Counted from the stretch's first letter, positions 9,132 to 18,739 are shown. The stretch is DNA of 64,000 bases from Halocynthiibacter namhaensis (GCF_000812685.1 NZ_JWIF01000059.1:1-64000), one strand, 5' to 3'. Notes: generated by a model not told the origin, from the sequence alone. Program-made: numbers and translations.

Positions 9132-9737
9132 TTATGGGTTTAGCCTCAAAATTTCCCAGTTTTCGTCTGCAGAACTCCGTCTCCAAGCAAATCTATCGTG
9201 CAGTCGAAATGCACCATCTGCCCAGAATTCGATCTCTGTTGGGATCAATCGAAACCCTCCCCAAAATGGTGGCCTCGTTGGGGCTGTTCCATGTTTGGCT
9301 GTTTCTTTCGCAACATTCGCAAGCAGCGAAGATTTAGACTTTAGGGGTTGAGATTGCTTCGAGGCCCACGCCCCAATGCGGCTTTGCAAGGACCGCGACG
9401 CAAAATACGCATCTGCTTGGGCGCCATCTTCGCGTGACACATGTCCACGCACCCGAATTTGACGTCTTAAGCTTTTCCAATGCATAACGAACGCTGCAGT
9501 TCCCGTGGCTTCAATCTCTAGCGCCTTCTGGCTGCCATAGTTAGTATAGAACACAAATGCGTCCTTCTCCACACCCTTGAGCAGAACAATCCGCACATTT
9601 GGCATGCCTGAGTTGTCATTTGTCGCAAGTGCAATAGCATTGGGGTCATTCAGCTCACTGTCCTGAGCCTCCTTCATCCAATCCTGCACTATTGCAAATG
9701 GATCATCTCCTGCAAAAATCCCAGATCTGCTACTCAT
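9132..9737 (-). CDS. pdxH: Pyridoxamine 5'-phosphate oxidase
   Basis: The 201-residue FMN enzyme oxidises pyridoxine or pyridoxamine 5'-phosphate to pyridoxal 5'-phosphate, the last step of vitamin B6 synthesis and salvage. Family motifs include [54 protein letters not shown] (FMN and phosphate contacts) and the C-terminal segment [10 protein letters not shown]...W.ILRLNP that shapes the active site. Length is normal for the family. It is monocistronic, about 120 nt upstream of the cold-shock gene. Confidence 0.95.
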   Translation of the reverse strand: MSSRSGIFAGDDPFAIVQDWMKEAQDSELNDPNAIALATNDNSGMPNVRIVLLKGVEKDAFVFYTNYGSQKALEIEATGTAAFVMHWKSLRRQIRVRGHVSREDGAQADAYFASRSLQSRIGAWASKQSQPLKSKSSLLANVAKETAKHGTAPTRPPFWGGFRLIPTEIEFWADGAFRLHDRFAWRRSSADENWEILRLNP

Positions 9738-10057
9738 TTCGACCTCATGTCTTCACGTAACCTGCGCCACCACCGATATTCATACACCAAAGTAAGATCA
9801 ACCTGGCCTTGTCGACAGTCTGGCATCGAATAAAGTAATTGACAACGTTCATAAAGATCACTTTTTGAGCATTTCACGCCTTTTTCGTGTATTTCGCGAC
9901 ATTTCTCAACTTTAGGTTAACCGCTCTGTTCGGTCTTGTTGTGCTGAAACGTGCCCATGTTGATTCTGAAGCCGGTTCCATGTCAGACAGCGGGTTGAAG
10001 CAAACGCTCTGATAGCTTAGAGAATTCAGACAGAAATCAAACATTCCGGGGAAAGAT
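9738..10057. other. Divergent intergenic region pdxH/fabI
   Basis: 320 nt between divergent genes with no credible reading frame. Besides a possible fabI promoter at 9996-10024 nothing specific was found. The ribosome binding site of fabI (GGGGAAAG) is good, while none was obvious for pdxH. Confidence 0.4.
9996..10024 (+). promoter_or_regulatory. Candidate fabI promoter
   Basis: TTGAAG (9996-10001), a 17-nt spacer and TAGAGA (10019-10024) lie 33 nt before the fabI start. Match to sigma-70 consensus is moderate, so this is only a candidate. Confidence 0.3.
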
Positions 10058-10870
10058 ATGTCGGCAGGACTTATGGAAGGTAAACGCGGCCTGATTATGG
10101 GGCTCGCCAATGACAAATCTATTGCATGGGGCATTGCGCAGGCCTGTGCAGAACAAGGTGCGGAACTTGCCTTCTCGTATCTTGGTGATGCATTTAAGAA
10201 GCGCGTTGTACCGCTGGCGGAAAGCATGGGCGTTGATACGCTGATCGATTGTGACGTATCAGATGCGGCATCAATGGACGCGGCATTTGCGGAAATCGAA
10301 GCCAAATGGGGCAAACTTGACTTCATCGTGCATGCCATCGGTTTTTCAGACAAGAACGAACTGCGTGGCCGTTACGTTGACACGTCGCCTGAAAACTTCC
10401 GTATGACCATGGATGTGTCCGTTTATTCCTTCACAGCCGTTGCACAGCGCGCAGCGAAACTGATGACAGATGGTGGATCTATGATCACCCTCACCTATTA
10501 TGGTGCGGAACAGGTTATGCCACATTATAATGTCATGGGTGTTGCAAAGGCGGCTTTGGAAGCTTCCGTTAAGTATATGGCAGAAGACTTGGGCAAAGAT
10601 GGCATTCGCGTCAACGCGATCTCTGCGGGTCCGATCAAAACACTGGCGGCCTCTGGCATTGGTGATTTCCGCTACATTATGAAATGGAACGAACTGAACT
10701 CTCCTCTGCGTCGCAATGTGACCCAGGAAGAAGTCGGCAAAACCGCTGTTTATCTATTGTCAGATCTCAGCTCTGGTGTGACCGGTGAAAACCTACACGT
10801 AGATGCCGGGTATCACGTCGTTGGCATGAAGGCGGTTGATGCGCCTGATATCGACGCCGGCAAAAAGTAA
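10058..10870 (+). CDS. fabI: Enoyl-[acyl-carrier-protein] reductase (NADH)
   Basis: The 270-residue short-chain dehydrogenase catalyses the last step of each fatty-acid elongation cycle, reducing trans-2-enoyl-ACP. The cofactor-binding start reads RGLIMGLANDKSIAWGIA. The FabI-specific active site is present: Tyr147 in TYYGAEQ, Tyr157 and Lys164 in HYNVMGVAKAALEA. The substrate-loop segment (SAGPIKTLAASGIGDF) is also as expected. The enzyme is the target of triclosan-type inhibitors in other bacteria. A strong Shine-Dalgarno sequence (GGGGAAAG) precedes ATG 10058. The gene ends before an intrinsic terminator and appears to be transcribed alone. Confidence 0.96.
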   Translation: MSAGLMEGKRGLIMGLANDKSIAWGIAQACAEQGAELAFSYLGDAFKKRVVPLAESMGVDTLIDCDVSDAASMDAAFAEIEAKWGKLDFIVHAIGFSDKNELRGRYVDTSPENFRMTMDVSVYSFTAVAQRAAKLMTDGGSMITLTYYGAEQVMPHYNVMGVAKAALEASVKYMAEDLGKDGIRVNAISAGPIKTLAASGIGDFRYIMKWNELNSPLRRNVTQEEVGKTAVYLLSDLSSGVTGENLHVDAGYHVVGMKAVDAPDIDAGKK

Positions 10871-10899
10871 GACACTCATCTATACTATTTATTGCTTTG

Positions 10900-10938
10900 C
10901 TTGCCGCTGCCCGAACCGGGTGGTGGCAAGTTTTGTTT
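10900..10938 (+). terminator. Intrinsic terminator of fabI
   Basis: CTTGCC at 10900 pairs with GGCAAG at 10925-10930, with additional inner pairing (TGCCCG/CGGGTG) and a small loop. TTTTGTTT follows immediately. Confidence 0.65.
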
Positions 10939-11050
10939 AGGCATATTTGATTTATCCACCGCGCTTGGACTGCCCTCTCGACAAACGGCGGTGCGAAACG
11001 CTATTACAACGCAAATCTTTCTGCCGCGCCACAAATCTGAGGACACAGCC

Positions 11051-11557
11051 ATGAGCGACCATCGCCTGCCACATGAAAAAGGCTTCCACATCAGCTGGGA
11101 CCAAATCCACCGCGACTCTCGTGCGCTTGCTTGGCGTTTGGATGGCAAAGGCCCCGATGATGGCGCGTGGCGTGCTTGCGTTGCCATTACGCGCGGTGGC
11201 ATGGCCCCTGCGATGATCATGGCACGTGAATTAGATATTCGCACCGTGGACACGATTTCGATCAAATCCTATGACCACCAATCGCAATCCGAGGCAACAG
11301 TTCTAAAAGCGCCTGACGCAGAATTGATGGGCGACGGCGAAGGTGTTCTAATCATCGATGATCTCGTCGACAGCGGCAAAACCTTGGAAGTCGTGCGCGC
11401 CATGTACCCTAAGGCACATTTTGCAACGGTTTACGCCAAACCAAAAGGCCGCCCTCAGGTCGACACATTCATCACTGAGGTGTCACAAGATACTTGGATC
11501 TTCTTCCCCTGGGACATGGCATTACAATATGTCGAACCCTACCGCGGCAAAGACTGA
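11051..11557 (+). CDS. gpt: Xanthine (guanine) phosphoribosyltransferase
   Basis: The protein has 168 residues from ATG 11051; the open frame extends further upstream but only the shorter form matches the family. It has the phosphoribosyltransferase PRPP loop [13 protein letters not shown] at about residues 98-110 and an [17 protein letters not shown] motif near the N-terminus that binds pyrophosphate. It salvages xanthine and guanine by joining them to PRPP to give XMP and GMP. It is flanked by terminators on both sides (fabI terminator upstream, its own at 11571), so it is probably a single-gene transcript. Confidence 0.93.
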   Translation: MSDHRLPHEKGFHISWDQIHRDSRALAWRLDGKGPDDGAWRACVAITRGGMAPAMIMARELDIRTVDTISIKSYDHQSQSEATVLKAPDAELMGDGEGVLIIDDLVDSGKTLEVVRAMYPKAHFATVYAKPKGRPQVDTFITEVSQDTWIFFPWDMALQYVEPYRGKD

Positions 11558-11570
11558 TCCCCATATTCAA

Positions 11571-11597
11571 AGCGCCCGCTGATCCGGGCGCGCTTTT
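11571..11597 (+). terminator. Intrinsic terminator of gpt
   Basis: GCGCCCG (from 11572) and CGGGCGC form a seven-pair stem around CTGATC, followed by a GC and TTTTC. It lies 14 nt after the gpt stop and 25 nt before dgt. Confidence 0.65.
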
Positions 11598-11621
11598 CTT
11601 ACTATATAATAAAAGACGCAT

Positions 11622-12998
11622 ATGATGATGAACTGGTCCGACCTTCTGAACACTTACAACAATGGGACAACACAAACCCGTAAAGATTTCAGACGCGAGC
11701 CCTATATTATAGACGCGGATCGTATTTCATTTTCTGCCCCCTTCCGGCGCCTTGCGAATAAAACCCAAGTGCACCCTCTGCATGACCACGACCATATCCA
11801 TCACCGCCTGATCCATTCCGTCGAAACCGCCAGCGTTGGCCGTTCACTTGGCATCGGTGTTGGCCAGTGGCTTGAGGATGAAAACCACATAGATAAATAT
11901 GAACGTCACACGATTGCGGGCATTATCCAAGCGGCCTGTCTGGCTCATGACATCGGCAATCCACCCTTTGGGCATTCCGGCGAAAGCGCAATCGGGGCAT
12001 GGTTTGCACAGCAATTTGACACCCCCAATCCATTGTTCACCGAGATTGACGACAACCTGCGGCCCGAGTTCATGGAATTTGAGGGCAACGCCCAGGGCTT
12101 CCGCATCCTCACCCGCCTAGAGATGTATCGAAATGAAGGCGGCATGCGCCTGTCTCATGGGGTCCTGGGGGCCTTCAGCAAATACCCTGTCACAGCCGAC
12201 GTCCAACGGATCATTGAGGATCACACAAAAGAAATCCACGGCAGTGATTTCAAGAAACATTTATACTGTGGCCTGAAGAAATTCGGTGTGTTCCATTCTG
12301 AGGCGGAACAATTCCACAGTTACGCCAAAATCCTTGGCCTGCCCCAAGAAAACCACGATGGTCATCAGTTCTATCGCCGTCACCCGCTTGTATTTTTGGT
12401 CGAAGCAGCCGACGATATTTGTTACAATATCATAGACTTAGAAGATGCCTTCACCTCTGGTGACCTCAGCTATCAGGACGTGCGCGATCTTCTCAGCCCG
12501 CTTTCTGCGTTCAGCACCGATAGACGCGACGGCAGCACGGAAGCGGAACATATTTCCCATCTGCGTGCCCTCGCCATTGGTGGTGCGGTGTTTGCCTGTA
12601 TCCAAGCGTTCAAAGCCAAATACGGTGACATCATGTCGGGCAAGTTTTCCGATGGTTTGGTAGATGTATCTGATAAATCCGACACATTCGCCGCCATCAA
12701 AACCATCGCCAATCAGCAATTGTTCACCTCGGCGCGCAAAACCAAACTCGAGGTCTCGGGCCGGGCCACCATCCACAACGTCTTAAACGGCATCACGCCC
12801 GTCTATGCGGCATTGCAAGACAAGGGATGGGACAAAGGCAAACTCGGCGATTATGAGAAACAAGTTGCGCGTGCCCTTGAACTTGATTTGCGGGACGTCA
12901 CTGACAGTTACAGTGCACTGCATTCCATGGCTGATTTCACCTCAGGCATGACCGATCGTTACGCAGTGAAGATGTCACGGATGCTCAGCGGTATTTAA
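11622..12998 (+). CDS. dgt: Deoxyguanosinetriphosphate triphosphohydrolase (dGTPase)
   Basis: The 458-residue HD-superfamily enzyme hydrolyses dGTP (or other dNTPs) to the nucleoside and triphosphate and so affects dNTP balance. The metal site is visible: RRLANKTQVHPL followed by HHRLIHSVETASVGRS, then CLAHDIGNPPFGHSGE with the His-Asp pair, and a later EAADDICYNIIDLEDA providing the last Asp. The C-terminal HD-associated helical region is complete. The start consists of three successive ATG codons (11622, 11625, and one later) with no strong ribosome binding site, so the exact first residue is uncertain by one or two codons. Confidence 0.92.
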   Translation: MMMNWSDLLNTYNNGTTQTRKDFRREPYIIDADRISFSAPFRRLANKTQVHPLHDHDHIHHRLIHSVETASVGRSLGIGVGQWLEDENHIDKYERHTIAGIIQAACLAHDIGNPPFGHSGESAIGAWFAQQFDTPNPLFTEIDDNLRPEFMEFEGNAQGFRILTRLEMYRNEGGMRLSHGVLGAFSKYPVTADVQRIIEDHTKEIHGSDFKKHLYCGLKKFGVFHSEAEQFHSYAKILGLPQENHDGHQFYRRHPLVFLVEAADDICYNIIDLEDAFTSGDLSYQDVRDLLSPLSAFSTDRRDGSTEAEHISHLRALAIGGAVFACIQAFKAKYGDIMSGKFSDGLVDVSDKSDTFAAIKTIANQQLFTSARKTKLEVSGRATIHNVLNGITPVYAALQDKGWDKGKLGDYEKQVARALELDLRDVTDSYSALHSMADFTSGMTDRYAVKMSRMLSGI

Positions 12999-13143
12999 AG
13001 CCGCGCGCCCCCCCTTCAGCGGCCATTTTCTGCCGTATAAAACCATGTCACAGTTTCGTGAATTGCCTCAAGGCAGGCCTAAACATAGGCGGGGATCAGA
13101 TATTTTGTATCTGGTTAACTCTATGTGGTAAGGACATAATTCC

Positions 13144-13608
13144 ATGAAAACACTGGCACTCACATCTGCAATTCTCATCGCAACCACGCTTTCGGTTTCC
13201 GCTGAAAGCCGCGAAATCCTGACCTATGACGCCGTTGCAAAGGGCGTGTCAGCCTGCGTCAATCTTGCGGCGGAAAACAGCTGGAACATGTCGATCACTG
13301 TGGTGGACCGCGGCGACAATCCCGTGGCGACAACCCGCATGACCGAAGCATTGCCCTTCACCTATACCGCGTCCGGCCTGAAGGTGTCTTCCTCACTGGC
13401 GTGGGGCATGCCCACCGCCGATATCGAGACCTATATCGCTGATAAACCCGAGTTCCGCGCCCTGCCCGGTCTGTTGACCGTCGGTGGTGGCCTGCCCATC
13501 ACCAGCGAAAACGGCACATTGATCGGCGCGATCGGTGTCGTCGGCAGCAGCGTTGAAAACGACGCAGCCTGCGCCCAAGCTGCAATCGATGCGATGCTGG
13601 CAAAATAA
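13144..13608 (+). CDS. Exported GlcG/HbpS-type heme-binding family protein
   Basis: The 154-residue protein starts with a clear signal peptide (MKTLALTSAILIATTLSVSA, cleavage after VSA). The mature protein matches the GlcG/HbpS (DUF336) fold: NMSITVVDRGDNPVATTRM, then LPGLLTVGGGLPI and GTLIGAIGVVGSSVENDAAC. Members bind heme or small acids in the periplasm or outside the cell. The exact ligand here cannot be read from sequence. The gene stands alone between dgt and the membrane-protein pair, with an A/G-rich sequence (GTAAGGACAT) before the start. Confidence 0.88.
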   Translation: MKTLALTSAILIATTLSVSAESREILTYDAVAKGVSACVNLAAENSWNMSITVVDRGDNPVATTRMTEALPFTYTASGLKVSSSLAWGMPTADIETYIADKPEFRALPGLLTVGGGLPITSENGTLIGAIGVVGSSVENDAACAQAAIDAMLAK

Positions 13609-13623
13609 GCCCCAAAACCCGCC

Positions 13624-13654
13624 CTCGCCCGATCATATTTCAGAACCGGGCGAG
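13624..13654. terminator. Hairpin after the GlcG/HbpS gene
   Basis: CTCGCCCG and CGGGCGAG form a perfect eight-pair stem with a 15-nt loop, 15 nt after the stop codon. There is no T-run on either side, so it may be a transcript-end stabiliser rather than a true intrinsic terminator. Confidence 0.35.
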
Positions 13655-13712
13655 ACCTTCATCACGTTTTCAGCACTTTTCTCACCCATAAAAATGGCAA
13701 ATTCCTAACCTG

Positions 13713-14240
13713 GTGTTTCGTTCATTTGTTCGCGCTACTGGTTGGTTTCCGGCTGCCCGATTTAATCAAATTCTAACCATAACGCTGTTAAGTGGCGCGG
13801 TGTTAGATGCCATTCGCAATATATTTGGTCTGCTTTTGCCCGCATTGATCCCGTCTTGGCGGTTCTTTAAGGCTGTCCAACCATCCCCCCGAATTGAATG
13901 GCGTTTCCCGGATCAGAACCTCAACAAAGATGCCCAGTGGCAACCTTTTCGCCCCCGGCCATCCCATCTGTCCTGGGCGACTATTCTGCGCCGCCTGTTT
14001 TGGAACCCGGACTGGAACGATGCACTTTATATGGACACTTGCGCCGAACGCCTCACCGCGCATCCGACGGATCAATTACAGCAGGAAATTCTAGCCCGAC
14101 TGTTCAGTGACCTGCCCCCCAAATCCCACGCGACGGCATTGCAGTTTCGATTGAAGTTCATTGATCGTGCGGATGGCCTATTGCAAGACCATGTCACTTT
14201 CATCTCAGACATCCACCCGATCCCCGGGAACACCACATGA
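13713..14240 (+). CDS. Hypothetical protein coupled to an HTTM-like membrane protein
   Basis: The 175-residue frame begins at GTG 13713; no ATG lies near. An N-terminal hydrophobic stretch (ILTITLLSGAVLDAIRNIFGLLLPALI, read as two parts around residue 20-46) is one membrane anchor. The remainder is soluble, with WRFPDQNLNKDAQWQPF and DWNDALYMDTCAERL. No known family was recognised. Its stop overlaps the start of the next gene by 4 nt (ATGA), so the two products are probably made together. DCC-type thiol-disulfide proteins often pair with HTTM proteins, but the DxxCxxC motif is not present here. Confidence 0.6.
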   Translation: MFRSFVRATGWFPAARFNQILTITLLSGAVLDAIRNIFGLLLPALIPSWRFFKAVQPSPRIEWRFPDQNLNKDAQWQPFRPRPSHLSWATILRRLFWNPDWNDALYMDTCAERLTAHPTDQLQQEILARLFSDLPPKSHATALQFRLKFIDRADGLLQDHVTFISDIHPIPGNTT

Positions 14241-14923
14241 GCTTTGATACAGCCCTGCGCCTTAGTGAAATTCTGTTGGGATGGGCCATTTTACAGGCCA
14301 GCCTTGAACATTTGCGTATGCCACACATGCCACCCCCCCTGTTCATGCTGCGCGCGGCCCTTGCGGTATTACTCATATTTGGTGTCGCCCCTCATCTCGT
14401 GTTGCCTTCATTGTTCATCACCTCTCTGGCCCTATTGCACCGTTTTCAAGGCCCCTATAACGGCGGAGCTGATAAGATGGGCCTGTTGATTTTAACCTGT
14501 TTGACCAGCGCGCGTCTCGCACCAACACTGGCTTGGGCTGAACTTTCCCTTGGCTATCTCGCGGTGCAATTGATCCTGTCCTATTTCATCTCGGGTCAGA
14601 TCAAAATCGTGAACGCAGAATGGCGATCTGGCCGCGCCTTGGCCGATGTTTTCGCCTATTCCGCCTATCCCGTCAGCGAAGACTTGCGCGCCATATCACA
14701 ACGCCCATATTTCACCTGGGCCGCATCATGGGCTGTCATGGCGTTTGAGGTCATCTTTCCCCTAACATTCCTCTGGTTTAGCACTTTGGCAATCGCGTTG
14801 ATCATTGCCGCCTGTTTCCATTTATCAAATGCGATTTTCTTTGGTCTCAACAGGTTCTTCTGGACATGGCTGGCTGCATATCCCGCGTTGATTTGGCTAC
14901 AAAACCGACTGATAGGGCTTTAA
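14237..14923 (+). CDS. HTTM-like integral membrane protein
   Basis: The 228-residue protein has about six hydrophobic segments. The pattern LLHRFQGPYNGGADKMGLLI, followed by a helix and then ILSYFISGQIKIVNAEWRSG, resembles the horizontally transferred transmembrane (HTTM) family related to vitamin K-dependent gamma-carboxylase, in which a GxK...W..G segment follows a transmembrane helix. Function in bacteria is not known. The start overlaps the preceding unknown gene by 4 nt. It is shorter than many HTTM proteins (often 270 residues or more), so DoxX-like membership is an alternative. Confidence 0.6.
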   Translation: MSFDTALRLSEILLGWAILQASLEHLRMPHMPPPLFMLRAALAVLLIFGVAPHLVLPSLFITSLALLHRFQGPYNGGADKMGLLILTCLTSARLAPTLAWAELSLGYLAVQLILSYFISGQIKIVNAEWRSGRALADVFAYSAYPVSEDLRAISQRPYFTWAASWAVMAFEVIFPLTFLWFSTLAIALIIAACFHLSNAIFFGLNRFFWTWLAAYPALIWLQNRLIGL

Positions 14924-14953
14924 AATAGGCCTCGGCGTACCTATATACGGGTC

Positions 14954-15439
14954 ATGGTAATTCTTAACAATGATCTTTCTGATATACAGAACCCCGATTT
15001 CGACACGCCCCATACGGGCCCCCTTTCCCCGGAAATTGAAGCAAAGCTTCAGGGCCTCGAAAACATCGCATGGACCATGGAAAACCTGATCCCTTTGCCC
15101 GCAACGTCTGTGCGCTTGGGCCTTGATAGTTTTCTGGGTATTATTCCGATCTTTGGCGACATCTTCACATTATTGCCCGCAATTTATGTCATCCGTTCGG
15201 CGGCTCAAATGGGCGCATCCCGACGGTTGTTGATCCGTATGTCCTTGAACGTCGCGGTCGATTTGGTCACAGGTTTGGTGCCCATCATCGGTGACGTATT
15301 TGACGCGACCTGGAACGCAAGCACCCGAAACACCCAATTGCTTCGTTTCTGGCTTGAGACCGGATCAGTTCCCAAGCAATTGACAAATATTCAGCAAACC
15401 GCATCGGATCAACATCAGACTGCGAAACCCGCCACTTAA
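14954..15439 (+). CDS. DUF4112 family membrane protein
   Basis: The 161-residue protein has the DUF4112 core: an N-terminal helix ENLIPLPATSVRLGLDSFLG, then IIPIFGDIFTLLPAIYVI and RMSLNVAVDLVTGLVPIIGD, followed by FDATWNASTRNTQLL. Two hydrophobic helices with the repeated IPIFGD/VPIIGD motif are diagnostic. The function is unknown. It starts 30 nt after the HTTM-like gene on the same strand and could share its transcript. Confidence 0.85.
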   Translation: MVILNNDLSDIQNPDFDTPHTGPLSPEIEAKLQGLENIAWTMENLIPLPATSVRLGLDSFLGIIPIFGDIFTLLPAIYVIRSAAQMGASRRLLIRMSLNVAVDLVTGLVPIIGDVFDATWNASTRNTQLLRFWLETGSVPKQLTNIQQTASDQHQTAKPAT

Positions 15440-15565
15440 TCCGCAGGCACAGATTTCATGCATGTCTTCGCATAAAAGTTGCGTCAGTTGTGCATGCGAG
15501 GAAACTCTGACTTGCGCCTGACCAGAAGCCCTGCCACAAATCCTCAACTGACAGAGGACAGACAG

Positions 15566-16753
15566 ATGGTTTCACCGCTCAATCCACGCATGGCTGCAAC
15601 ATTCTCGCCCCCCGTAATGGAGGCCCGGCGTTGGCTGCAAGGCGTTGAATTCACACCGGATCGTCCGCTGATCAATGTCTCACAAGCCGCGCCTGTCGCG
15701 CCGCCACCCTTGCCCCTGCGTCAAGCGATTGCCGACGCCGCCTTGAATATGGACGAAGCCCATCTGTACGGCCCCGTGCTTGGCAACGATGATTTGCGGG
15801 CTGAAGTTGCCAAGCGATGGTCAAAAGCCTACGCTGGCACCATCCGTGACCAACAAGTTGCGATCACCTCTGGCTGCAACCAAGCCTTCGCTGCGGTTCT
15901 TTCGACATTGGCCGGTGAAGGGGATGAAGTTATCCTTCCAACCCCTTGGTATTTCAACCATAAAATGTGGTGCGATATGCAGGGTGTTACCGCAGTGCCC
16001 TTGGCGACTGGTGATGATCTTTTGCCTGATCCGACCCATGCACGTGGCTTGATTACCGATCGCACCAAAGCCATTGCACTGGTCTCGCCCAACAATCCGG
16101 GTGGTGTCGAATACCCAGCTGAGCTGCTGCAAGCCTTCTTTGATCTTTGCTCTGAGAAAAGCATCGCGCTTTTGCTGGACGAGACCTATCGTGACTTTGA
16201 CAGTCGCTGTGATGGGGTGACGTCAAGTGCCCATGGGTTGTTCGAAAATCCTGATTGGGATCAAACCCTTGTGCATCTTTATTCCTTCTCAAAGGCTTTT
16301 CGTCTGACGGGGCATCGCGTCGGGGCCTTCATCGCCTCAGAAACCCGCCTGTCTGAAGCTGAAAAATTTCTCGACACGGTTGCCATCTGCCCCAATCAAC
16401 TTGGGCAAATCGCGGCCCTATGGGGGCTGCAAAACCTCACCGATTGGGTCCTTGGCGAACGCCAAGAGATCCTAGATCGCAGCGCAGCAATCCGCGACGG
16501 GTTTCCGCAGCTTGAAAACTGGCGTTTGCTGGGATGTGGGGCCTATTTTGCCTGGGTCGAACATCCATTTGACATGCCGTCGGATCAACTCGCGCAACAT
16601 TTGGTGCGCGATGCAGGCATATTGGTCCTGCCCGGCACCATGTTCACCCCACAAGGCGACGCCCCAGGGACACGGCAGTTGCGCATCGCATTTGCAAACA
16701 TCGACAGATCTGGCATTTTCGACATGTTTTCCCGCCTAAGCACCTTTACATAA
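15566..16753 (+). CDS. PLP-dependent aminotransferase, class I/II
   Basis: The 395-residue protein is taken from ATG 15566, which follows AGAGGACAG; the frame is open further upstream but that part has no homology-like sequence. It has the fold-type I pattern: substrate-binding LYGPVLGNDDLRAEVAKRW, ITSGCNQAF, the SPNNPGGVEYPAELL segment, LLLDETYRDFD, and the PLP lysine in YSFSKAFRLTGHRVG. Substrate specificity cannot be told from sequence; related proteins are annotated as aspartate or aromatic aminotransferases. It stands in front of ppiD with a 100-nt gap and is probably a separate transcript. Confidence 0.88.
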   Translation: MVSPLNPRMAATFSPPVMEARRWLQGVEFTPDRPLINVSQAAPVAPPPLPLRQAIADAALNMDEAHLYGPVLGNDDLRAEVAKRWSKAYAGTIRDQQVAITSGCNQAFAAVLSTLAGEGDEVILPTPWYFNHKMWCDMQGVTAVPLATGDDLLPDPTHARGLITDRTKAIALVSPNNPGGVEYPAELLQAFFDLCSEKSIALLLDETYRDFDSRCDGVTSSAHGLFENPDWDQTLVHLYSFSKAFRLTGHRVGAFIASETRLSEAEKFLDTVAICPNQLGQIAALWGLQNLTDWVLGERQEILDRSAAIRDGFPQLENWRLLGCGAYFAWVEHPFDMPSDQLAQHLVRDAGILVLPGTMFTPQGDAPGTRQLRIAFANIDRSGIFDMFSRLSTFT

Positions 16754-16854
16754 ACCTGCACAAAAACGGGCCATTCTTCGCTGCAGTGCAAGGCGGGCTT
16801 GCCCCTTGCCGCGCAAGCGTCTAACAACACGTCAACAATTTCAGGGAGAGCCAA

Positions 16855-18732
16855 ATGGCCAGCGCAAAATCAGGTGTAATAACAAAGTTTTTTGTCTGGG
16901 CGATCATCGCCATGCTTATCGTTGGCCTTGGCGGCTTTGGCCTGTCAAACTTCGGTGGAAGCAGCCAAGCCGTGGTCACCACAGGCAACCGCACCGTGAC
17001 GGTTCAAGAATACTACAATGCCATCCGCCAAGAACTAAATCAGTTCTCGGCCGCAACACAACAGCCCGCGACATTGGTCTCTGCCAACGAAGTTTTCACC
17101 CAAGCCTATGGTCAAACCCTTGATCAACGGGTTCTTGAACGTCTGACTTTAGAAGCCGCGCTTGATAATGAAGCTGCCAACATGGGCATTTCCGTAGGTG
17201 ACCTGCAAGTGCAAGAACAGCTTGTCGCAACGGGTGCGTTTCAAGGGCTCGACGGGACATTCGACGAAGACGCCTATAAAGGCACGCTTGCGCGCAACAA
17301 CTTAAACCCACGTGATTACGAAGCAGGCATTCGCGATGAAATTGCGCGTACATTGGTGCAAGCGGCGATGGTATCTGGGATCAATGCGTCAGATGCGCAA
17401 GTTGACCTTATGCTCAGCTATGCGGCTCAGCGCCGGGATGTGACTTGGATTCGCCTTGAAACCGCCGATCTGCCAAACCCGCTGCCCACCCCGACCGAGG
17501 CACAGCTAACCACCTATCACGCTGAAAATGCAGAACGTGACTTCACAGCGCCACGCACCAAAGAAATCTCCTATCTGCATTTGTCGCCCAGCATGCTTTC
17601 CGGCACGCTTGCGGTGGATGACGCCTCTCTGCGTGAACTTTATGACTCGCGTGCTGAAGAATACATCATCCCAGAACGCCGCCTGCTGGAACGTTTGGTC
17701 TTTGGTACACAAGAAGAAGCCGATGCCGCATCTGCCCGCCTAACCGCAGGTGAAATCAGCTTTGATGACTTGGTCATTGAACGCGGCCTGTCCTTGTCAG
17801 ACGTTGATCTTGGTGACCTGCCTGCAACCGAATTGGAAGCAGCGGCAGCGGATGCGATTTTCGCCCTCACAACCCCGGGTGTAACAGACGTACTGCCAAG
17901 CAAATTTGGCCCTGCAATCTTTCGGATGAACGGAACGCTGGCCGGTGAAATCACCAGTTTTGAATCCGTGCGCGACGCATTACAGCAAGACATTGCACAA
18001 GAACGCGCACGCCGTCAGCTGGAAGATGAAAGCACCCATATCGACGATCTTCTGGCCGGTGGTGCCACCCTTGAGGAGGTCGCTGAAGAAACCGATATGG
18101 TTCTCGCAACCATTTCCTGGAGCGAAGGAACGGGCGACGGCATTGCGGCCTATTCAAACTTTTCAGATGCGGCGCGTGCTGTCACTGAAGATGACTTTCC
18201 CGAAGTCGACACATTGTTTGATGGCGGATTGTTTGCCCTGCGCCTTGATGGTTTCACCGAGCCCTTCGTACGCCCATTGGACGAAATCCGTAACATCGTG
18301 ATCGCCGGATGGGAACGCCAAGAAACGGATAAACAATTGACCGAATTGGCAAACACCTATGCCGCGCAAATGGCACTGGGTGCATCCGCGCAAGACCTTG
18401 GTCTGACCGAGAACCGCGATGAAAATCTCACACGTCGGTCCTTCATCGATGGTGCACCAGAAGATCTTGTCGCAACGCTTTTCGAAATGGAACCCGGCGC
18501 GTATGAAACCTTGTCTGCTTTCGGCGCCACATTCCTCGTGAACCTGAAAGAGATCAAAGGCCCCGACATGGCGGATCCTGACACCACTGCATTGGCGGAT
18601 GCTCTTCGCACAGGATTGTCACAAAGCATCGCGCAAGACGCATATGCCGCTTGGGCCATGGATCGTTTGAACGCGGCTGGCACCACGCGTAATCAGGCAG
18701 CAATCTCTGGGATTTTAACCCAGATCCCCTAA
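16855..18732 (+). CDS. ppiD: Membrane-anchored periplasmic foldase, PpiD/SurA-type
   Basis: The 625-residue protein has one N-terminal membrane helix (FFVWAIIAMLIVGLGGFGL, about residues 11-30), so most of it lies in the periplasm. A SurA-like N-terminal chaperone region follows (VQEYYNAIRQELNQF...LEAALDNEAANMGISV), then a parvulin-type region around residues 260-370 (YIIPERRLLERLVFGTQEEA...FGPAIFRMNG) that is degenerate. PpiD helps outer-membrane and secreted proteins fold as they leave the Sec channel. The ribosome binding site is CAGGGAGAG. In this lineage ppiD commonly precedes trpE, as here, with 81 nt between them. Confidence 0.9.
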   Translation: MASAKSGVITKFFVWAIIAMLIVGLGGFGLSNFGGSSQAVVTTGNRTVTVQEYYNAIRQELNQFSAATQQPATLVSANEVFTQAYGQTLDQRVLERLTLEAALDNEAANMGISVGDLQVQEQLVATGAFQGLDGTFDEDAYKGTLARNNLNPRDYEAGIRDEIARTLVQAAMVSGINASDAQVDLMLSYAAQRRDVTWIRLETADLPNPLPTPTEAQLTTYHAENAERDFTAPRTKEISYLHLSPSMLSGTLAVDDASLRELYDSRAEEYIIPERRLLERLVFGTQEEADAASARLTAGEISFDDLVIERGLSLSDVDLGDLPATELEAAAADAIFALTTPGVTDVLPSKFGPAIFRMNGTLAGEITSFESVRDALQQDIAQERARRQLEDESTHIDDLLAGGATLEEVAEETDMVLATISWSEGTGDGIAAYSNFSDAARAVTEDDFPEVDTLFDGGLFALRLDGFTEPFVRPLDEIRNIVIAGWERQETDKQLTELANTYAAQMALGASAQDLGLTENRDENLTRRSFIDGAPEDLVATLFEMEPGAYETLSAFGATFLVNLKEIKGPDMADPDTTALADALRTGLSQSIAQDAYAAWAMDRLNAAGTTRNQAAISGILTQIP

Positions 18733-18739
18733 GACCATC

